From Bacteroidaceae bacterium (GTDB taxonomy: Bacteria; Bacteroidota; Bacteroidia; Bacteroidales; Bacteroidaceae): a DNA stretch of 64,000 nt. This document shows positions 25,421 to 35,314 of this stretch, one piece after another. Each line of letters starts with the position of its first letter. The stretch's first letter is position 1. Made by a program: the position numbers and the translations under genes. The notes under the pieces were generated by a model. It was not told the origin of the DNA and ran no database searches. It was given only the letters and a program-made list of their open reading frames with translations. The stretch spans positions 1 through 64,000 of the forward strand of contig JAKSIO010000006.1 in NCBI GenBank assembly GCA_024398785.1, written 5' to 3'.

Positions 25421-26823
25421 ACAAGATAATTGAATACCATAATTTTCTGCTCCAGGAGGGACAGCAGATAGCTGTTGTAGGACCTAACGGAAGCGGTAAA
25501 AGTACGCTTATTGAGTATGTCCGCGGAGCAAAACAGCCACAGTACGGAACAAACAGTTTCTATGCCACAATAGATGGACATTCCATAAAAGAACTTACAC
25601 GTTACATAACATTCCGTGACAGTTATGGTTCTGCTGACAGTACATATTACTACCAGCAGCGCTGGAACTCTACAGAAATTGACGACTATCCTTTCATCAG
25701 AGACATAATGCCCTCAATTAAGGACAGCAAATGGAAGGAAACGTTATACAGCGTGTTTTCTCTGGAACGCATTCTTGACAAAAGGATTGTAACATTGTCC
25801 AGCGGAGAGATGCGCAAGTTTCAGCTGGCAAAAATGTTGGCAGTACACCCGCATCTGCTGATTGTAGAAAGTCCGTACATAGGTCTTGACGAACCCACAA
25901 GAGAGGAACTGGACCGTTTGTTTGAGACTTTGATCAAACAATGGAACATGCAGATCATTCTTGTATTGAGCCGTATGCAGGAAATACCGGCGTTCATAAC
26001 ACATGTTGTGCCTGTTGCCGACGGCGAGTTCAAACCACGCATGACACTGCAGCAGTATCTTGAAGAGTACAGACAACAGGAATCTGATGCCACTCTACTC
26101 TCATTTGATCAGAAAGACAGCCTGATAGGCACTCTGCCTGTAGAATCCGTTCCATGCAATGAACTGGTGCGTTGCAATGGTGTAACACTGCGCTACAGTT
26201 CACGTACCATTCTGAATCCTGTCAACTGGGTTATAAGAAAAGGCGAACGCTGGGCACTGCTTGGTCCAAACGGTTGCGGCAAGTCGGCACTGCTGAGCAC
26301 TATATATGCAGACAATCCGCAGTCTTATGCCTGTGACATCGAACTTTTCGGAAACAAACGCGGCCAGGGTGAAAGCATCTGGCAGATAAAAAAGCATATA
26401 GGTTATGTGTCACCGGAAATGCACCGTTCTTATATGCGCCATTTACCCGTTGTAGATATTGTAGCTTCAGGTCTGTATGATACAATAGGTCTTTACCGTA
26501 CCATTACGGACAATGATAGAGACCGATGCCGCCTGTGGATGCAGATATTTGATATTTTACAGTTTGCCGAACGTGATTTTATGACACTGTCAAGCGGAGA
26601 ACAACGCCTGGTTCTGCTGTCGCGTGCCTTTGTAAAGAACCCTGAACTGGTTATTCTTGACGAGCCTCTGCACGGACTGGACCAAAGGAACAGAATCAAG
26701 GTAATGCATATAATAAACCAATACTGCACTACCTTTGACAAGGCTGCAATTATTGTTACGCACTATCCGCAGGAACTTCCGCAATGTATTACCAACACAC
26801 TTACGCTGGTACGTCCCGCCTGA
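25417..26823 (+). CDS. Duplicated ABC ATPase (ModF/PhrA-like)
   Basis: The 468-residue protein contains two complete ABC nucleotide-binding domains and no membrane segment. Domain 1 has Walker A GPNGSGKST (residues 22-30), signature LSSGEMRK and Walker B LLIVESPYIGLDEP. Domain 2 has Walker A GPNGCGKSALL (~284), signature LSSGEQRLVLL and Walker B LVILDEPLHGLD. This is the ModF/PhrA type, annotated as molybdate-related or 'photorepair' but not functionally settled. The start is TTG, overlapping the previous stop. Domain 1 Walker B is slightly degenerate (VESP rather than LDEP directly after the hydrophobic run). Confidence 0.88.
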   Translation: MNKIIEYHNFLLQEGQQIAVVGPNGSGKSTLIEYVRGAKQPQYGTNSFYATIDGHSIKELTRYITFRDSYGSADSTYYYQQRWNSTEIDDYPFIRDIMPSIKDSKWKETLYSVFSLERILDKRIVTLSSGEMRKFQLAKMLAVHPHLLIVESPYIGLDEPTREELDRLFETLIKQWNMQIILVLSRMQEIPAFITHVVPVADGEFKPRMTLQQYLEEYRQQESDATLLSFDQKDSLIGTLPVESVPCNELVRCNGVTLRYSSRTILNPVNWVIRKGERWALLGPNGCGKSALLSTIYADNPQSYACDIELFGNKRGQGESIWQIKKHIGYVSPEMHRSYMRHLPVVDIVASGLYDTIGLYRTITDNDRDRCRLWMQIFDILQFAERDFMTLSSGEQRLVLLSRAFVKNPELVILDEPLHGLDQRNRIKVMHIINQYCTTFDKAAIIVTHYPQELPQCITNTLTLVRPA

Positions 26824-26833
26824 AAAAGGGAAA

Positions 26834-27445
26834 TCAGTTCTGATTATCCAGATAATCTGCATTCAAGCCTTCCAGAACTTCTTCTGTGATGTCAAGGGCT
26901 TTGTCTGCAAAAAGGATATTGTCACCGCTTTTTGTAAGGATAAGATTAAAGCCGTGACTCTTGTTGTATTTCTTAATAAATACCTGAATTGACTCACTTA
27001 ATACTGCGTTATTCTTTTCCTGAGCGGCTGCAATTTCATTTGTAAGTTTCACATTAAGATCCTGCCAGTCCTGACGCAACTGAAGAATACGCTTACGCTC
27101 ACTTTCGGCACGGGCCTGGCTTGAAAAGACATTATTGTTCAACTTACGCTGATATTCATCATATTCAGCCTGAACTTTCTGAGCCTGCTCATTGAGCAAT
27201 ATACGACTGTTCTCTTCCTTGCGCAACATCTCTTCTGTGAGATCATTGAAGAACGCATAGTGAACAAGAAGAGTGTCAACATCTACATAAGCAATCTTAA
27301 GTCCTCCTTCAGGAACAACATAAGATTCCTGTATATAATCCTCTTTGCTGTTAGTTTCTGATTTGCTGAAATATGTGCAACCTGTCAAAAGACTGACACT
27401 GACTGCAACAAAAAATGCACCGATAAAGGTTTGTTTATTAACCAT
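26834..27445 (-). CDS. OmpH/Skp-like lipoprotein
   Basis: The 203-residue protein has a lipobox (SLLTGCTYF, Cys ~23) followed by an OmpH domain: a short strand KIAYVDVDTLLVHY, a long helical hairpin with heptads (RILLNEQAQKVQAEYDEYQRKL...), and the returning strand FNLILTKSGDNILFAD. Skp/OmpH proteins chaperone outer-membrane proteins; a lipid-anchored variant would be tethered to a membrane. It lies eight bases after the small membrane-protein gene and converges with the ABC gene. Confidence 0.88.
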   Translation of the reverse strand: MVNKQTFIGAFFVAVSVSLLTGCTYFSKSETNSKEDYIQESYVVPEGGLKIAYVDVDTLLVHYAFFNDLTEEMLRKEENSRILLNEQAQKVQAEYDEYQRKLNNNVFSSQARAESERKRILQLRQDWQDLNVKLTNEIAAAQEKNNAVLSESIQVFIKKYNKSHGFNLILTKSGDNILFADKALDITEEVLEGLNADYLDNQN

Positions 27446-27453
27446 ATAGCTAG

Positions 27454-27669
27454 TTATTTAGTTACTTCTTTGACTGCCATCAGGTTTTTGGCTTTTCTTT
27501 CCTGTCTGTCCTGTTCCTCAACACAACCAATACCGCGTTTTCTCATTGCCGGATTGCGGCCAACGTGAATATTCGGGAACCTGCCGTTTTTTTTAGCCCA
27601 GATGCTTACTGATAAAAGGATAACACCTGCCATGAGCAATGCTGCCGCAATCAAAAATACCCGTATCAT
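27454..27669 (-). CDS. Small membrane protein, conserved in Bacteroidales
   Basis: This 71-residue protein has one N-terminal transmembrane helix (VFLIAAALLMAGVILLSVSIW) and a cytoplasmic basic tail with the segment FPNIHVGRNPAMRKRGIGC. I recall similar tails (FPN-HVG, MRKRGI-C) in small Bacteroidales proteins, without a known function. The single Cys next to the MRKRGIG motif is notable. It is expressed from TACATTTG at 27705-27712 with the OmpH-like gene downstream. Confidence 0.75.
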   Translation of the reverse strand: MIRVFLIAAALLMAGVILLSVSIWAKKNGRFPNIHVGRNPAMRKRGIGCVEEQDRQERKAKNLMAVKEVTK

Positions 27670-27704
27670 TTTATTGCAAACATCCTATTGGACTTGAAAT
27701 CTTG

Positions 27705-27712
27705 CAAATGTA
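27705..27712 (-). promoter_or_regulatory. -7 element of the small-membrane-protein/OmpH unit
   Basis: TACATTTG on the minus strand fits TAnnTTTG. It predicts a start near 27701 and a ~32-base leader. Confidence 0.5.
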
Positions 27713-27800
27713 CAATATATTCAGTATCTTCGTGCATCAAAAATCCTTAAATTAACATCATTTTTAGTTATAATTTTTTAAGATACAATCATATAGAGTC

Positions 27801-29246
27801 ATGATACCAGCAGATTTGAAACCGGAAAGAGTGTTTTATTTCTTTAATCAGATAAACCAGATACCCCGTCCTTCAGGCAAAGAGGAGAAGATGACAGATT
27901 ATCTGGTCAATTTTGCAAAAGAACGCGGATTGTTTGTCTACCGTGACAAGGTCAATAACGTTATTATGCGCAAACCCGCTGCAAAAGGAATGGAACAGGT
28001 TCCAAGTGTAGTTCTGCAGGGACATCAGGACATGGTTTGTGAAAAGAACCCCGATGTCAACATAAATTTTGAAACAGATGCCATTCAGACAGAACTTGTT
28101 GATGGCTTTATCAGAGCTAAAGGTACCACACTTGGAGGTGATGACGGTATTGGCGTAGCAATGGCACTGGCAATCCTTGACGATGATTCGTTGCAGCTTG
28201 GGCAGATTGAAACCCTGTTCACAGTTGATGAGGAACGCGGTCTGATGGGTGCAAAAAATGTTGAAGCCGGAATACTGCAGAGCAAGCTTATGATCAATCT
28301 GGATTCTGAGACAGAGGGAGAGATATTTATGGGATGTGCAGGCGGTCAGGACCTGGTAGCATGTTTCAAAACTGAATTTGAGTCTTTACCAAAGAACTGG
28401 CTTGCACTTGAGATATCTCTTACACATCTGCACGGCGGTCATTCGGGAGATGATATTGAAAAGGGTTACGGCAATGCAAACCAGATTCTTGCACAGTTTC
28501 TAAAGCAGGCAAAGGACCGTTACGGTCTGCGTCTTTGCAGTTTTACAGGCGGTAACCTGCGCAATGCTATTCCGCGCGATGCCACCGCTGTCTGCTGCGT
28601 TCCCTTTGAGCACCGTGAACACATACGCGTAGATTTCAATATCTATGCGGCACAGATGCAGGAACAATATACAAAAGATCCTGACGCACGTTATATAATG
28701 CAGAGCACTACGGCAGAGAATATGCTTTGTGAACAGATTTCTGCAGACTTTATTGAGTGTCTTGCCAATATGTTCAACGGTGTACTCTGTTTCAGCAACG
28801 ATTGTCCCGGATTGGTTGAGACATCTTCAAACCTGGCATCGGTACGCATGGAAAATGATTGTATCCGCGTTGTGACAAGCCAGCGCAGTCTTGTATACAA
28901 GGACATTTTCAAAATGACTGACAGAATAGCGGAGACTTTACAAAATTACGGTGCTACAGTTGAGCGCAGCAACGATTATCCGGGCTGGACGCCTAATCCG
29001 CAGTCTTTCCTCCTGAAACGCGCCAAGGAAACGTATTTGCAGTTGTTTGGCAAACCGATAGAGGCACGTGCCATACACGCAGGTCTGGAATGCGGTTTGT
29101 TTACAACCAAATATCCCAATCTGGATATAATTTCCATAGGACCGAATGTAAACTGCATTCACTCCCCTGCCGAAGCTCTTGAGGTGGCATCGGTTGAACG
29201 CGTCTTCCGCCACGTTCTTGCCATCCTTACTTCTCTCACCAGGTAG
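27801..29246 (+). CDS. pepD: Aminoacyl-histidine dipeptidase (PepD)
   Basis: This 481-residue M20-family cytosolic dipeptidase cleaves Xaa-His (carnosine-type) and other dipeptides. Metal ligands and catalytic residues are His and Asp in LQGHQDMVCEK, Asp in TTLGGDDGIGVAM, the Glu pair in TVDEERGLMG, Asp in LINLDSETEG, and a C-terminal His in NCIHSPAEALE. The lid domain lies in between. It is monocistronic and convergent with hisB with one base between the stops. Proximity to the his operon may be coincidence. Confidence 0.95.
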   Translation: MIPADLKPERVFYFFNQINQIPRPSGKEEKMTDYLVNFAKERGLFVYRDKVNNVIMRKPAAKGMEQVPSVVLQGHQDMVCEKNPDVNINFETDAIQTELVDGFIRAKGTTLGGDDGIGVAMALAILDDDSLQLGQIETLFTVDEERGLMGAKNVEAGILQSKLMINLDSETEGEIFMGCAGGQDLVACFKTEFESLPKNWLALEISLTHLHGGHSGDDIEKGYGNANQILAQFLKQAKDRYGLRLCSFTGGNLRNAIPRDATAVCCVPFEHREHIRVDFNIYAAQMQEQYTKDPDARYIMQSTTAENMLCEQISADFIECLANMFNGVLCFSNDCPGLVETSSNLASVRMENDCIRVVTSQRSLVYKDIFKMTDRIAETLQNYGATVERSNDYPGWTPNPQSFLLKRAKETYLQLFGKPIEARAIHAGLECGLFTTKYPNLDIISIGPNVNCIHSPAEALEVASVERVFRHVLAILTSLTR

Positions 29247-29247
29247 G

Positions 29248-30363
29248 CTATAGAAGGCCCTTGGTGCTGGGTAACTGGAAATGGGTGATATCGCGGCGGA
29301 CAGCCATCCGCAACGAGCGGGCGAATGCCTTGAATATGGCCTCAATTTTATGGTGTTCATTGTCACCGTCGGCCTGAATGTTCAGATTCATGGATGCGGC
29401 ATCGCTCAGAGACTTGAAGAAATGAAGGAACATCTCTGTTGGCATATCCCCTACGTATTCACGTTTGAAATCGGCCTTCCATACAAGCCATGAACGTCCG
29501 CCGAAATCAAGGGCAACCTGTGCCAGGCAATCGTCCATAGGCAGTGCAAAACCGTAACGTTCTATGCCCATCTTATTGCCCAAAGCCATTTTGATGCACT
29601 CTCCTATTGCTATTCCGGTATCTTCAATTGTATGATGTTCATCTACATTAAGATCACCCTTGACCTGTACTGTAAAATCTATACCGCCATGACGGCCAAT
29701 CTGCTCAAGCATGTGGTCAAAGAAACCAAGACCGGTAGAGATATTGCACTTGCCGCTGCCGTCAAGATCCATCTCAACCAGAATATCCGTTTCTTTTGTT
29801 TTGCGCGCTACACGTGCCTTCCGCTGTCCTGCATAGATGAATTCAGTTATTTTCCACCAGTCTGTACTGCAGAAAACGCAGGTACTTTTCAGTGAATCCG
29901 GCAGTGAGTTCGTATTATCCTGCAGCAATATAGCCTTGCAACCAAGATTCAGAGCAAGTTCAACGTCTGTTGCACGGTCACCAATAACAAAACTGTCCGC
30001 AAGACTGTAATCACCTTTCATATATTTGCCAAGCATTCCCGTACGTGGTTTGCGTGTAGGGGCATTGTCCTGCGGCATGGAACGGTCTATAAGAATGTCA
30101 TCAAACTCCACGCCTTCTCCTTTCAGAGTCTTGAGAATAAGATTATGGGACGGCCAGAAAGTATCTTCCGGAAACGATGCCGTTCCCAGACCGTCCTGGT
30201 TGCTTACCATTACAAACTCAAAATCTGTTTTTGCACGCAGAAATGAGAGGCTTTTGAAAACTTTTGGAACAAACTCCAGCTTTTCAAGAGAATCCAACTG
30301 ATAATCAACAGGCGGTTCTACAACAAGAGTTCCGTCTCTATCTATAAACAGGACCTTTTTCAT
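29248..30363 (-). CDS. hisB: Bifunctional histidinol-phosphatase/IGP dehydratase
   Basis: HisB catalyses steps 6 and 8 of histidine synthesis. The 371-residue fusion has an N-terminal HAD phosphatase ([18 protein letters not shown]; residues 1-165) and a C-terminal imidazoleglycerol-phosphate dehydratase with the manganese motifs [15 protein letters not shown] and [11 protein letters not shown], and DFGGRSW. It overlaps hisC by four bases. hisA, hisH, hisF and hisI are absent here, so the pathway is split. Confidence 0.97.
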   Translation of the reverse strand: MKKVLFIDRDGTLVVEPPVDYQLDSLEKLEFVPKVFKSLSFLRAKTDFEFVMVSNQDGLGTASFPEDTFWPSHNLILKTLKGEGVEFDDILIDRSMPQDNAPTRKPRTGMLGKYMKGDYSLADSFVIGDRATDVELALNLGCKAILLQDNTNSLPDSLKSTCVFCSTDWWKITEFIYAGQRKARVARKTKETDILVEMDLDGSGKCNISTGLGFFDHMLEQIGRHGGIDFTVQVKGDLNVDEHHTIEDTGIAIGECIKMALGNKMGIERYGFALPMDDCLAQVALDFGGRSWLVWKADFKREYVGDMPTEMFLHFFKSLSDAASMNLNIQADGDNEHHKIEAIFKAFARSLRMAVRRDITHFQLPSTKGLL

Positions 30364-31409
30364 GCTTTATAGGCTTTAAGGCAGTTAATAAGTTCTTGAT
30401 TTTCGTTCTCCAGACCAACGGTAATGCGCAGTGAGTTTTTGCAGAGAGTTATCTTTGTACGGTTGCGTACAATGACACCTTTCCCAACCAGATAGTTATA
30501 GACTGCGGTGGCATCGGCTGTATCTTTTATCTTTGCAAGGAAAAAGTTTGCGGCACTAGGATATACGGTTTCAACAATATCTATCTTTCCAAACTCTTCC
30601 ATCATTATGGAACGCTGCTGCAGGATATACTTTACTTGATTCTTCACAACATCAACATTTTCAAGTATTTGCATTGCACGTTCCTGTGTCAGTTCATTCA
30701 CGTTGTAAGGATACTTGACCTTGTTCATCGTTGCAATGATTTCAGGGCTTGCAAACGCCATTCCCAATCTCAGAGCCGCTGCACCGAATGCCTTTGAGAA
30801 GGTCTGCAGAACAATAAGATTAGGGTATTTGTCAAGTTTGCGCAACAGAGATTCACGACCGGCAAAATCTATGTAGGCCTCGTCAACAACAACAATGCCC
30901 TGGAAAGAGTCTATTGTGCTGATAATCTCTGCCATATCCAGGTCATTGCCTGTAGGATTGTTCGGAGAACAGAGAAAAATAACCTTGGTATTGCTGTCAG
31001 TTGCAGCAAGCAGTTCCTTGGCTTTGAAATTGTAAGAAGAGTCAAGTTTGACAGTACGGTACTCTACATTGTTGATGTCAGCACACACACCGTACATGCC
31101 GTATGTTGGATCAATCGCTACAACATTGTCCACACGCGGTTCACAGAACACGCGGTACATAAGGTCAATAGCCTCGTCGCTTCCGTTTCCAAGGAAAATG
31201 GATGCGGCAGGTACACCTTTCACTTTTGCAATACGCGCTTTCAGATCACGCTGCAAAGGATCGGGATAACGGTTCACACCTGTATGATGCGGATTTTCGT
31301 TTGCATCAAGAAATGTATGAGCCTGATGACCGCTATACTCATCGCGAGCAGATGAATAGGGTTTCAAACTCCAGATGTTCTTTCTGACCAATTCTTCAAG
31401 TGATTTCAT
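30360..31409 (-). CDS. hisC: Histidinol-phosphate aminotransferase
   Basis: HisC transfers an amino group from glutamate to imidazole-acetol phosphate. The 349-residue PLP enzyme shows [31 protein letters not shown] and the PLP-lysine motif [16 protein letters not shown]. It follows hisD by 19 bases and its stop overlaps the hisB start. Confidence 0.96.
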   Translation of the reverse strand: MKSLEELVRKNIWSLKPYSSARDEYSGHQAHTFLDANENPHHTGVNRYPDPLQRDLKARIAKVKGVPAASIFLGNGSDEAIDLMYRVFCEPRVDNVVAIDPTYGMYGVCADINNVEYRTVKLDSSYNFKAKELLAATDSNTKVIFLCSPNNPTGNDLDMAEIISTIDSFQGIVVVDEAYIDFAGRESLLRKLDKYPNLIVLQTFSKAFGAAALRLGMAFASPEIIATMNKVKYPYNVNELTQERAMQILENVDVVKNQVKYILQQRSIMMEEFGKIDIVETVYPSAANFFLAKIKDTADATAVYNYLVGKGVIVRNRTKITLCKNSLRITVGLENENQELINCLKAYKA

Positions 31410-31428
31410 ACAAGTGTTTAATTTACAA

Positions 31429-32703
31429 TTATTTACGTCTTACAGTTACAGCATTTTTGTGTGCATCCAGAAACTCGTTGGCAGCCATTGTTTCTATAGT
31501 GTCTGCCAGTGAACCGAGACCGTTTTTTGACAGTTCCTGGAATGTTATCTTACGCATGAAACTGTCAATATTCACACCGCTGTATGCTTTCGCATAACCG
31601 CTGGTTGGCAGTGTATGGTTGGTTCCCGAAGCATAGTCACCGGCACTTTCCGGAGAATACGGTCCAAGGAACACCGAGCCTGCATTGACAACACGTTCTG
31701 CCAGTTCAGCATAGTTGTCTGTCTGAATTATCAGGTGTTCAGGAGCGTAATCGTTGATCATATCAATTACGTTATCCATATTATCCATAAGAATGAGCAC
31801 ACTATGGCCAAGTGCCTTTTCTGTTATATCTTTACGCGGCAACTGTTCAAGCTGCAAGGAAACTTCTTTTTCCACGCGCTCAATAAGTTCTGCACTGGTT
31901 GTTGCAAGAATAACCTGACTGTCCGGTCCATGTTCGGCCTGTGAAAGCAAATCACTGGCAACGTATGCGGCATTGGCATTGGCATCGGCTATAACAGCTA
32001 CTTCTGATGGTCCTGCAGGCATGTCTATGGCAACCTCTTTCAAAGAAACCAGCTGTTTTGCTGCAGTTACATAAGCATTGCCCGGACCGAATATCTTGCT
32101 CACCTTTGGAACACTTTCAGTACCGTATGCCATAGCAGCAATAGCCTGACTGCCACCTACCTTGAATATGCGGCTTACTCCGGCAACACTTGCGGCAAAC
32201 AGAATGGCAGGATTTATGTTGCCGTCAGCACTTGGAGGTGTACAAAGTATAATTTCTTTGCAACCTGCAATCTTTGCGGGAATTGACAGCATGAGCAGTG
32301 TAGAAAACAACGGTGCGCTGCCGCCGGGGATATAAAGACCTACCCTGCTGATAGGCACTGCTTTCTGCCAGCATACAACACCTGGAACGGTTTCTACCCT
32401 ATTTATTTTAGGCAACTGCGATGCATGGAATTTTTCAATATTAGCTGCAGCTTTGCGGATGGCCTGCTGCAAGTCTGCACTGACCATCTGTTTGGCTTCT
32501 TCCAGTTCTGCACTGCTTACCTCAAGAGTGGTAAGTACAGCCTTGTCAAAGCGTTCTTCCAACTCGAACAGAGCCTTGTCTCCATTTGACCTGACATTGT
32601 CAAGAATAGTCTGAACGCGGTCATAAAGGCCTTCCACACTTAGTGCCGGACGTGCCAGCAACTGCGGCCACTGTTCTTTTGATGGATATTTTACAACTTT
32701 CAT
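31429..32703 (-). CDS. hisD: Histidinol dehydrogenase
   Basis: HisD oxidises histidinol to histidine in two NAD+-linked steps with zinc. The 424-residue protein shows [43 protein letters not shown], the zinc/catalytic segment [12 protein letters not shown], and [22 protein letters not shown]. It overlaps hisG by four bases (ATGA). Confidence 0.97.
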   Translation of the reverse strand: MKVVKYPSKEQWPQLLARPALSVEGLYDRVQTILDNVRSNGDKALFELEERFDKAVLTTLEVSSAELEEAKQMVSADLQQAIRKAAANIEKFHASQLPKINRVETVPGVVCWQKAVPISRVGLYIPGGSAPLFSTLLMLSIPAKIAGCKEIILCTPPSADGNINPAILFAASVAGVSRIFKVGGSQAIAAMAYGTESVPKVSKIFGPGNAYVTAAKQLVSLKEVAIDMPAGPSEVAVIADANANAAYVASDLLSQAEHGPDSQVILATTSAELIERVEKEVSLQLEQLPRKDITEKALGHSVLILMDNMDNVIDMINDYAPEHLIIQTDNYAELAERVVNAGSVFLGPYSPESAGDYASGTNHTLPTSGYAKAYSGVNIDSFMRKITFQELSKNGLGSLADTIETMAANEFLDAHKNAVTVRRK

Positions 32704-33551
32704 AATATCATTTTTTCAATAGGACATACAAGAATGCCTTCACAGCCAAGATTCTTGAGTTGGCCTATTATTTCCCAGAATTCCTTTTCATTGATTACAC
32801 TGTGTACAGAACTCCAGCCCTGTTCTGCAAGAGGCATAACAGTTGGACTCTTCATACCCGGCAGTATTTTGACAACTTCTCCAATCTTGCTGTTTGGAAC
32901 ATTCATCAGAACGTATTTCTTTCCCTGAGCACGCTTGACAGCATCAAAGCGGAATTTCAGTTCATCAAGAATGGCTTTCTTTTCAGCATCTATGTTGTTG
33001 TTGCCAATAAGAACGGCATCGGACTTGATAACCACTTCAACCTCTTTCAGATTGTTGCTTACAAGAGTGGAACCTGAACTTACAATATCGAATATGGCAT
33101 CGGCCAGACCTATACCCGGAGCTATCTCAACAGAACCGGTAATAACATGAATGTCTGCCTTTACATTATTCTTATCAAGATAATCCTTCAGAATATTCGG
33201 ATAAGATGTTGCAATTTTCTTGCCGTTGAACCACTCAATTCCTTTGTAGTCCACAGCATTCGGAATAGCTAAAGATATACGGCATTTACTGAAATCAAGA
33301 TGGTCTATAATGCAGGCATCCTCTTTGCGCTCAACATATTCATTATAACCTACAATACCTATGTCGGCAACACCGTTTGCAACTGATTGCGGAATGTCAT
33401 CGTCACGCAGAAACAGGACTTCAATAGGGAAATTTGAACTTCTTACCAACAGAATACGGTCAGAAGTACTGAGTTTTATTCCGGACTCTTTCAGGAGTGA
33501 CATGGTCTCTTCGTGCAGACGGCCTTTTGATTGTACAGCAATACGCAGCAT
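32700..33551 (-). CDS. hisG: ATP phosphoribosyltransferase, long form
   Basis: HisG starts histidine synthesis from ATP and PRPP. From the ATG at 33551 it has 283 residues, the long HisG_L form with a C-terminal ACT-like regulatory domain (YVLMNVPNSKIGEVVKIL...), which confers histidine feedback and needs no HisZ. The catalytic signature is ITGSVEIAPGIGLADAIFD. An in-frame upstream ATG (33587) coincides with the -7 element and is excluded. It is the first gene of hisGDCB. Confidence 0.96.
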   Translation of the reverse strand: MLRIAVQSKGRLHEETMSLLKESGIKLSTSDRILLVRSSNFPIEVLFLRDDDIPQSVANGVADIGIVGYNEYVERKEDACIIDHLDFSKCRISLAIPNAVDYKGIEWFNGKKIATSYPNILKDYLDKNNVKADIHVITGSVEIAPGIGLADAIFDIVSSGSTLVSNNLKEVEVVIKSDAVLIGNNNIDAEKKAILDELKFRFDAVKRAQGKKYVLMNVPNSKIGEVVKILPGMKSPTVMPLAEQGWSSVHSVINEKEFWEIIGQLKNLGCEGILVCPIEKMIL

Positions 33552-33584
33552 AATTGTATAAAGATTTGTTTTGATTTGAATTCG

Positions 33585-33616
33585 CAAAGTTACTATTATA
33601 ATGGCATAATGTCAAA
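33585..33616 (-). promoter_or_regulatory. Promoter of hisGDCB
   Basis: On the minus strand TTTG (33613-33616), 20 bases, TAACTTTG (33585-33592). The start would be near 33581, about 30 bases before hisG. No His-codon leader peptide or attenuator is visible. Confidence 0.82.
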
Positions 33617-33624
33617 TATTGGGT

Positions 33625-33660
33625 AAAAAAAATCACCTTCCCGATTGCCTGGGAAGGTGA
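33625..33660 (-). terminator. Terminator of the acyl-ligase gene
   Basis: Stem TCACCTTCCC/GGGAAGGTGA (10 bases) with an 8-base loop, followed on the minus strand by a T run of about eight. It separates the ligase gene from the his promoter. Confidence 0.93.
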
Positions 33661-33683
33661 CTGATATCAAAAAACAGGTTTTG

Positions 33684-35096
33684 TTATCTGATTATCTTAC
33701 CCAACGCAGTTTTGGGGAATGGTTCATTTGTAAAAAATACATTGCTGATCCTTTTGAATGCCGGATTACGATGGTTTATTTCCTCAACAAACTCTTTGAT
33801 TTTAGCCTGATGACAATCGTCACAGAATATGTATGCAGCAATTTTGCCATCAAATTCCTTTACAACCACCTCATTTACCAATGGACTCATTGCTATCTGA
33901 TACTCAAGTTCAAGAGGAGAAACATTCTCTCCCGATGCCAGAATAATCAGATTTTTCTTTCTTCCGGTAATGATAAGATATCCGTCTTTGTCAAGATGTC
34001 CAAGATCTCCAGTCAGCAGCCAGCCGTCTTCTGTCATGGTTTTTGCAGTCAGTTCAGGCTGTTTGTAATACCCTTTCATGATGCAAGCGCCCTTGAGACA
34101 TATTTCGCCGTCAATAAACTTGACTTCAGCGCCAGGATTCATTGTACCTGCAGAATTCACTTTATCCAACTGCTTGGAAAGATTCTGTGACACCAAGCCG
34201 GCACTTTCTGTCATTCCATAGCACGGAAATACGTCAAAGCCCATCTGAAGACCGGAAATAATTGAATTCGGTTCACAAGATGCTCCAATAACCAGAATTC
34301 CGTGCAATCCGTGAAGAAGATTCGGATCTTTTTTGTAAACCTTTATCAGCATATAATAGATGATAGGAGGTACTATTGTAGAAGAACTCGGCATCTTCTG
34401 AAAATCACGATAGAAGAACTTGGGATTGAAGTTACAGTTTACTGCACATCCATATTCTATTGTTACCAGCGGTATAATTATTCCGGCAACGTGGAAGAAT
34501 GTTGTAAGGTAAAGAACATCCTTGAAATACTTGTATCCCAAAAAGCGTTCCGTTACACCGTGTGACGCCGACATCATACTCTTCTGTGAATGCATGACCG
34601 CTTTTGAAAAACCTGTCGTACCGCTTGTAAAATACATGAATGACAACTCATCCGGATGTGATTTGTCAACAATCTCCACCGGTTCATACTGGGTTATGTC
34701 TCCAGGATTGAGAAAGGGTAAAGGTAAGCCCTGAAACATTGGCAGAAGTTCATCATCAGTGTAAATGTACTGTGTATCAGAAGTTGCAATCAATTTCTTT
34801 ACCAGCTCCGGATTGGCCTCCGTAACATTTGCCGGAATAACCACCAATCCAGCCATTACAGAAGCGAATAAAAAGCACAACTCGTTGTAATCAGGTTGCT
34901 TGAGTATCATCACATGACTTCCAACAGGAATATTCTGCGAATACAACCAACCCGTTGTCTTCTGTATATCCGTATAAAAATCCTTGAATGTTTTGACGAC
35001 TACTGCATCATCTTGTCCAACATAACGGACTGCGACCCTGTCTGAATAGTTGTCTTTTGCGTTTTTCAGCAAGCCGTAAATAGAAGACTGTTTCAT
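33684..35096 (-). CDS. AMP-forming acyl/aryl ligase (ANL superfamily)
   Basis: From the chosen ATG (35096) this is 470 residues. ANL motifs are complete: FMYFTSGTTGFSKAVMHS (phosphate loop), FHVAGIIIP, CYGMTESAG (A5), GWLLTGDLGHLDKDGYLIITGRKKNLI (hinge Asp and following), and terminal Lys in FPKTALGKIIR (A10). It adenylates a carboxylate; the acceptor may be CoA or, given the divergent acyl carrier protein gene, a carrier thiol. The length is shorter than typical FadD (~550) and close to stand-alone carrier-protein ligases. In-frame Mets at 35156 and 35120 precede it; 35096 leaves a ~30-base leader after the promoter. Substrate unknown. Confidence 0.85.
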   Translation of the reverse strand: MKQSSIYGLLKNAKDNYSDRVAVRYVGQDDAVVVKTFKDFYTDIQKTTGWLYSQNIPVGSHVMILKQPDYNELCFLFASVMAGLVVIPANVTEANPELVKKLIATSDTQYIYTDDELLPMFQGLPLPFLNPGDITQYEPVEIVDKSHPDELSFMYFTSGTTGFSKAVMHSQKSMMSASHGVTERFLGYKYFKDVLYLTTFFHVAGIIIPLVTIEYGCAVNCNFNPKFFYRDFQKMPSSSTIVPPIIYYMLIKVYKKDPNLLHGLHGILVIGASCEPNSIISGLQMGFDVFPCYGMTESAGLVSQNLSKQLDKVNSAGTMNPGAEVKFIDGEICLKGACIMKGYYKQPELTAKTMTEDGWLLTGDLGHLDKDGYLIITGRKKNLIILASGENVSPLELEYQIAMSPLVNEVVVKEFDGKIAAYIFCDDCHQAKIKEFVEEINHRNPAFKRISNVFFTNEPFPKTALGKIIR

Positions 35097-35129
35097 TTCG
35101 TTTTGCTCATTGTTATTCATTTCAGCGCG

Positions 35130-35162
35130 CAAAGTTACATAATATTTCCTGTACATCGCAAA
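35130..35162 (-). promoter_or_regulatory. Promoter of the acyl-ligase gene
   Basis: On the minus strand TTTG (35159-35162), 21 bases, TAACTTTG (35130-35137). The start would be near 35126. Confidence 0.75.
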
Positions 35163-35250
35163 AAATACTGACTAAATATTTTTTTTTAGTATATTTAAGC
35201 GCTTCAAGTATTTTTATAAAGAAATATCAACACATAATAAAAAAAAGAGT

Positions 35251-35258
35251 TACCTTTG
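35251..35258 (+). promoter_or_regulatory. -7 element of the ACP-RND-hydrolase run
   Basis: TACCTTTG fits TAnnTTTG; the start would be near 35262, giving a ~53-base leader. No TTTG at standard -33 spacing. It is the only candidate promoter I see before the twelve-gene plus-strand run. Confidence 0.55.
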
Positions 35259-35314
35259 CCGGATGGTATACTTATGCATATACATATTTAAAAACATGAA
35301 TAATTGAGTTATAT

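Noticed and set aside
27713..27800. Riboswitch before pepD
   Set aside because: The leader is short and AT-rich with no conserved aptamer-like fold that I can recognise.
33552..33600. Histidine attenuator upstream of hisG
   Set aside because: The leader is only about 30 bases and has no His-codon run or competing hairpins.
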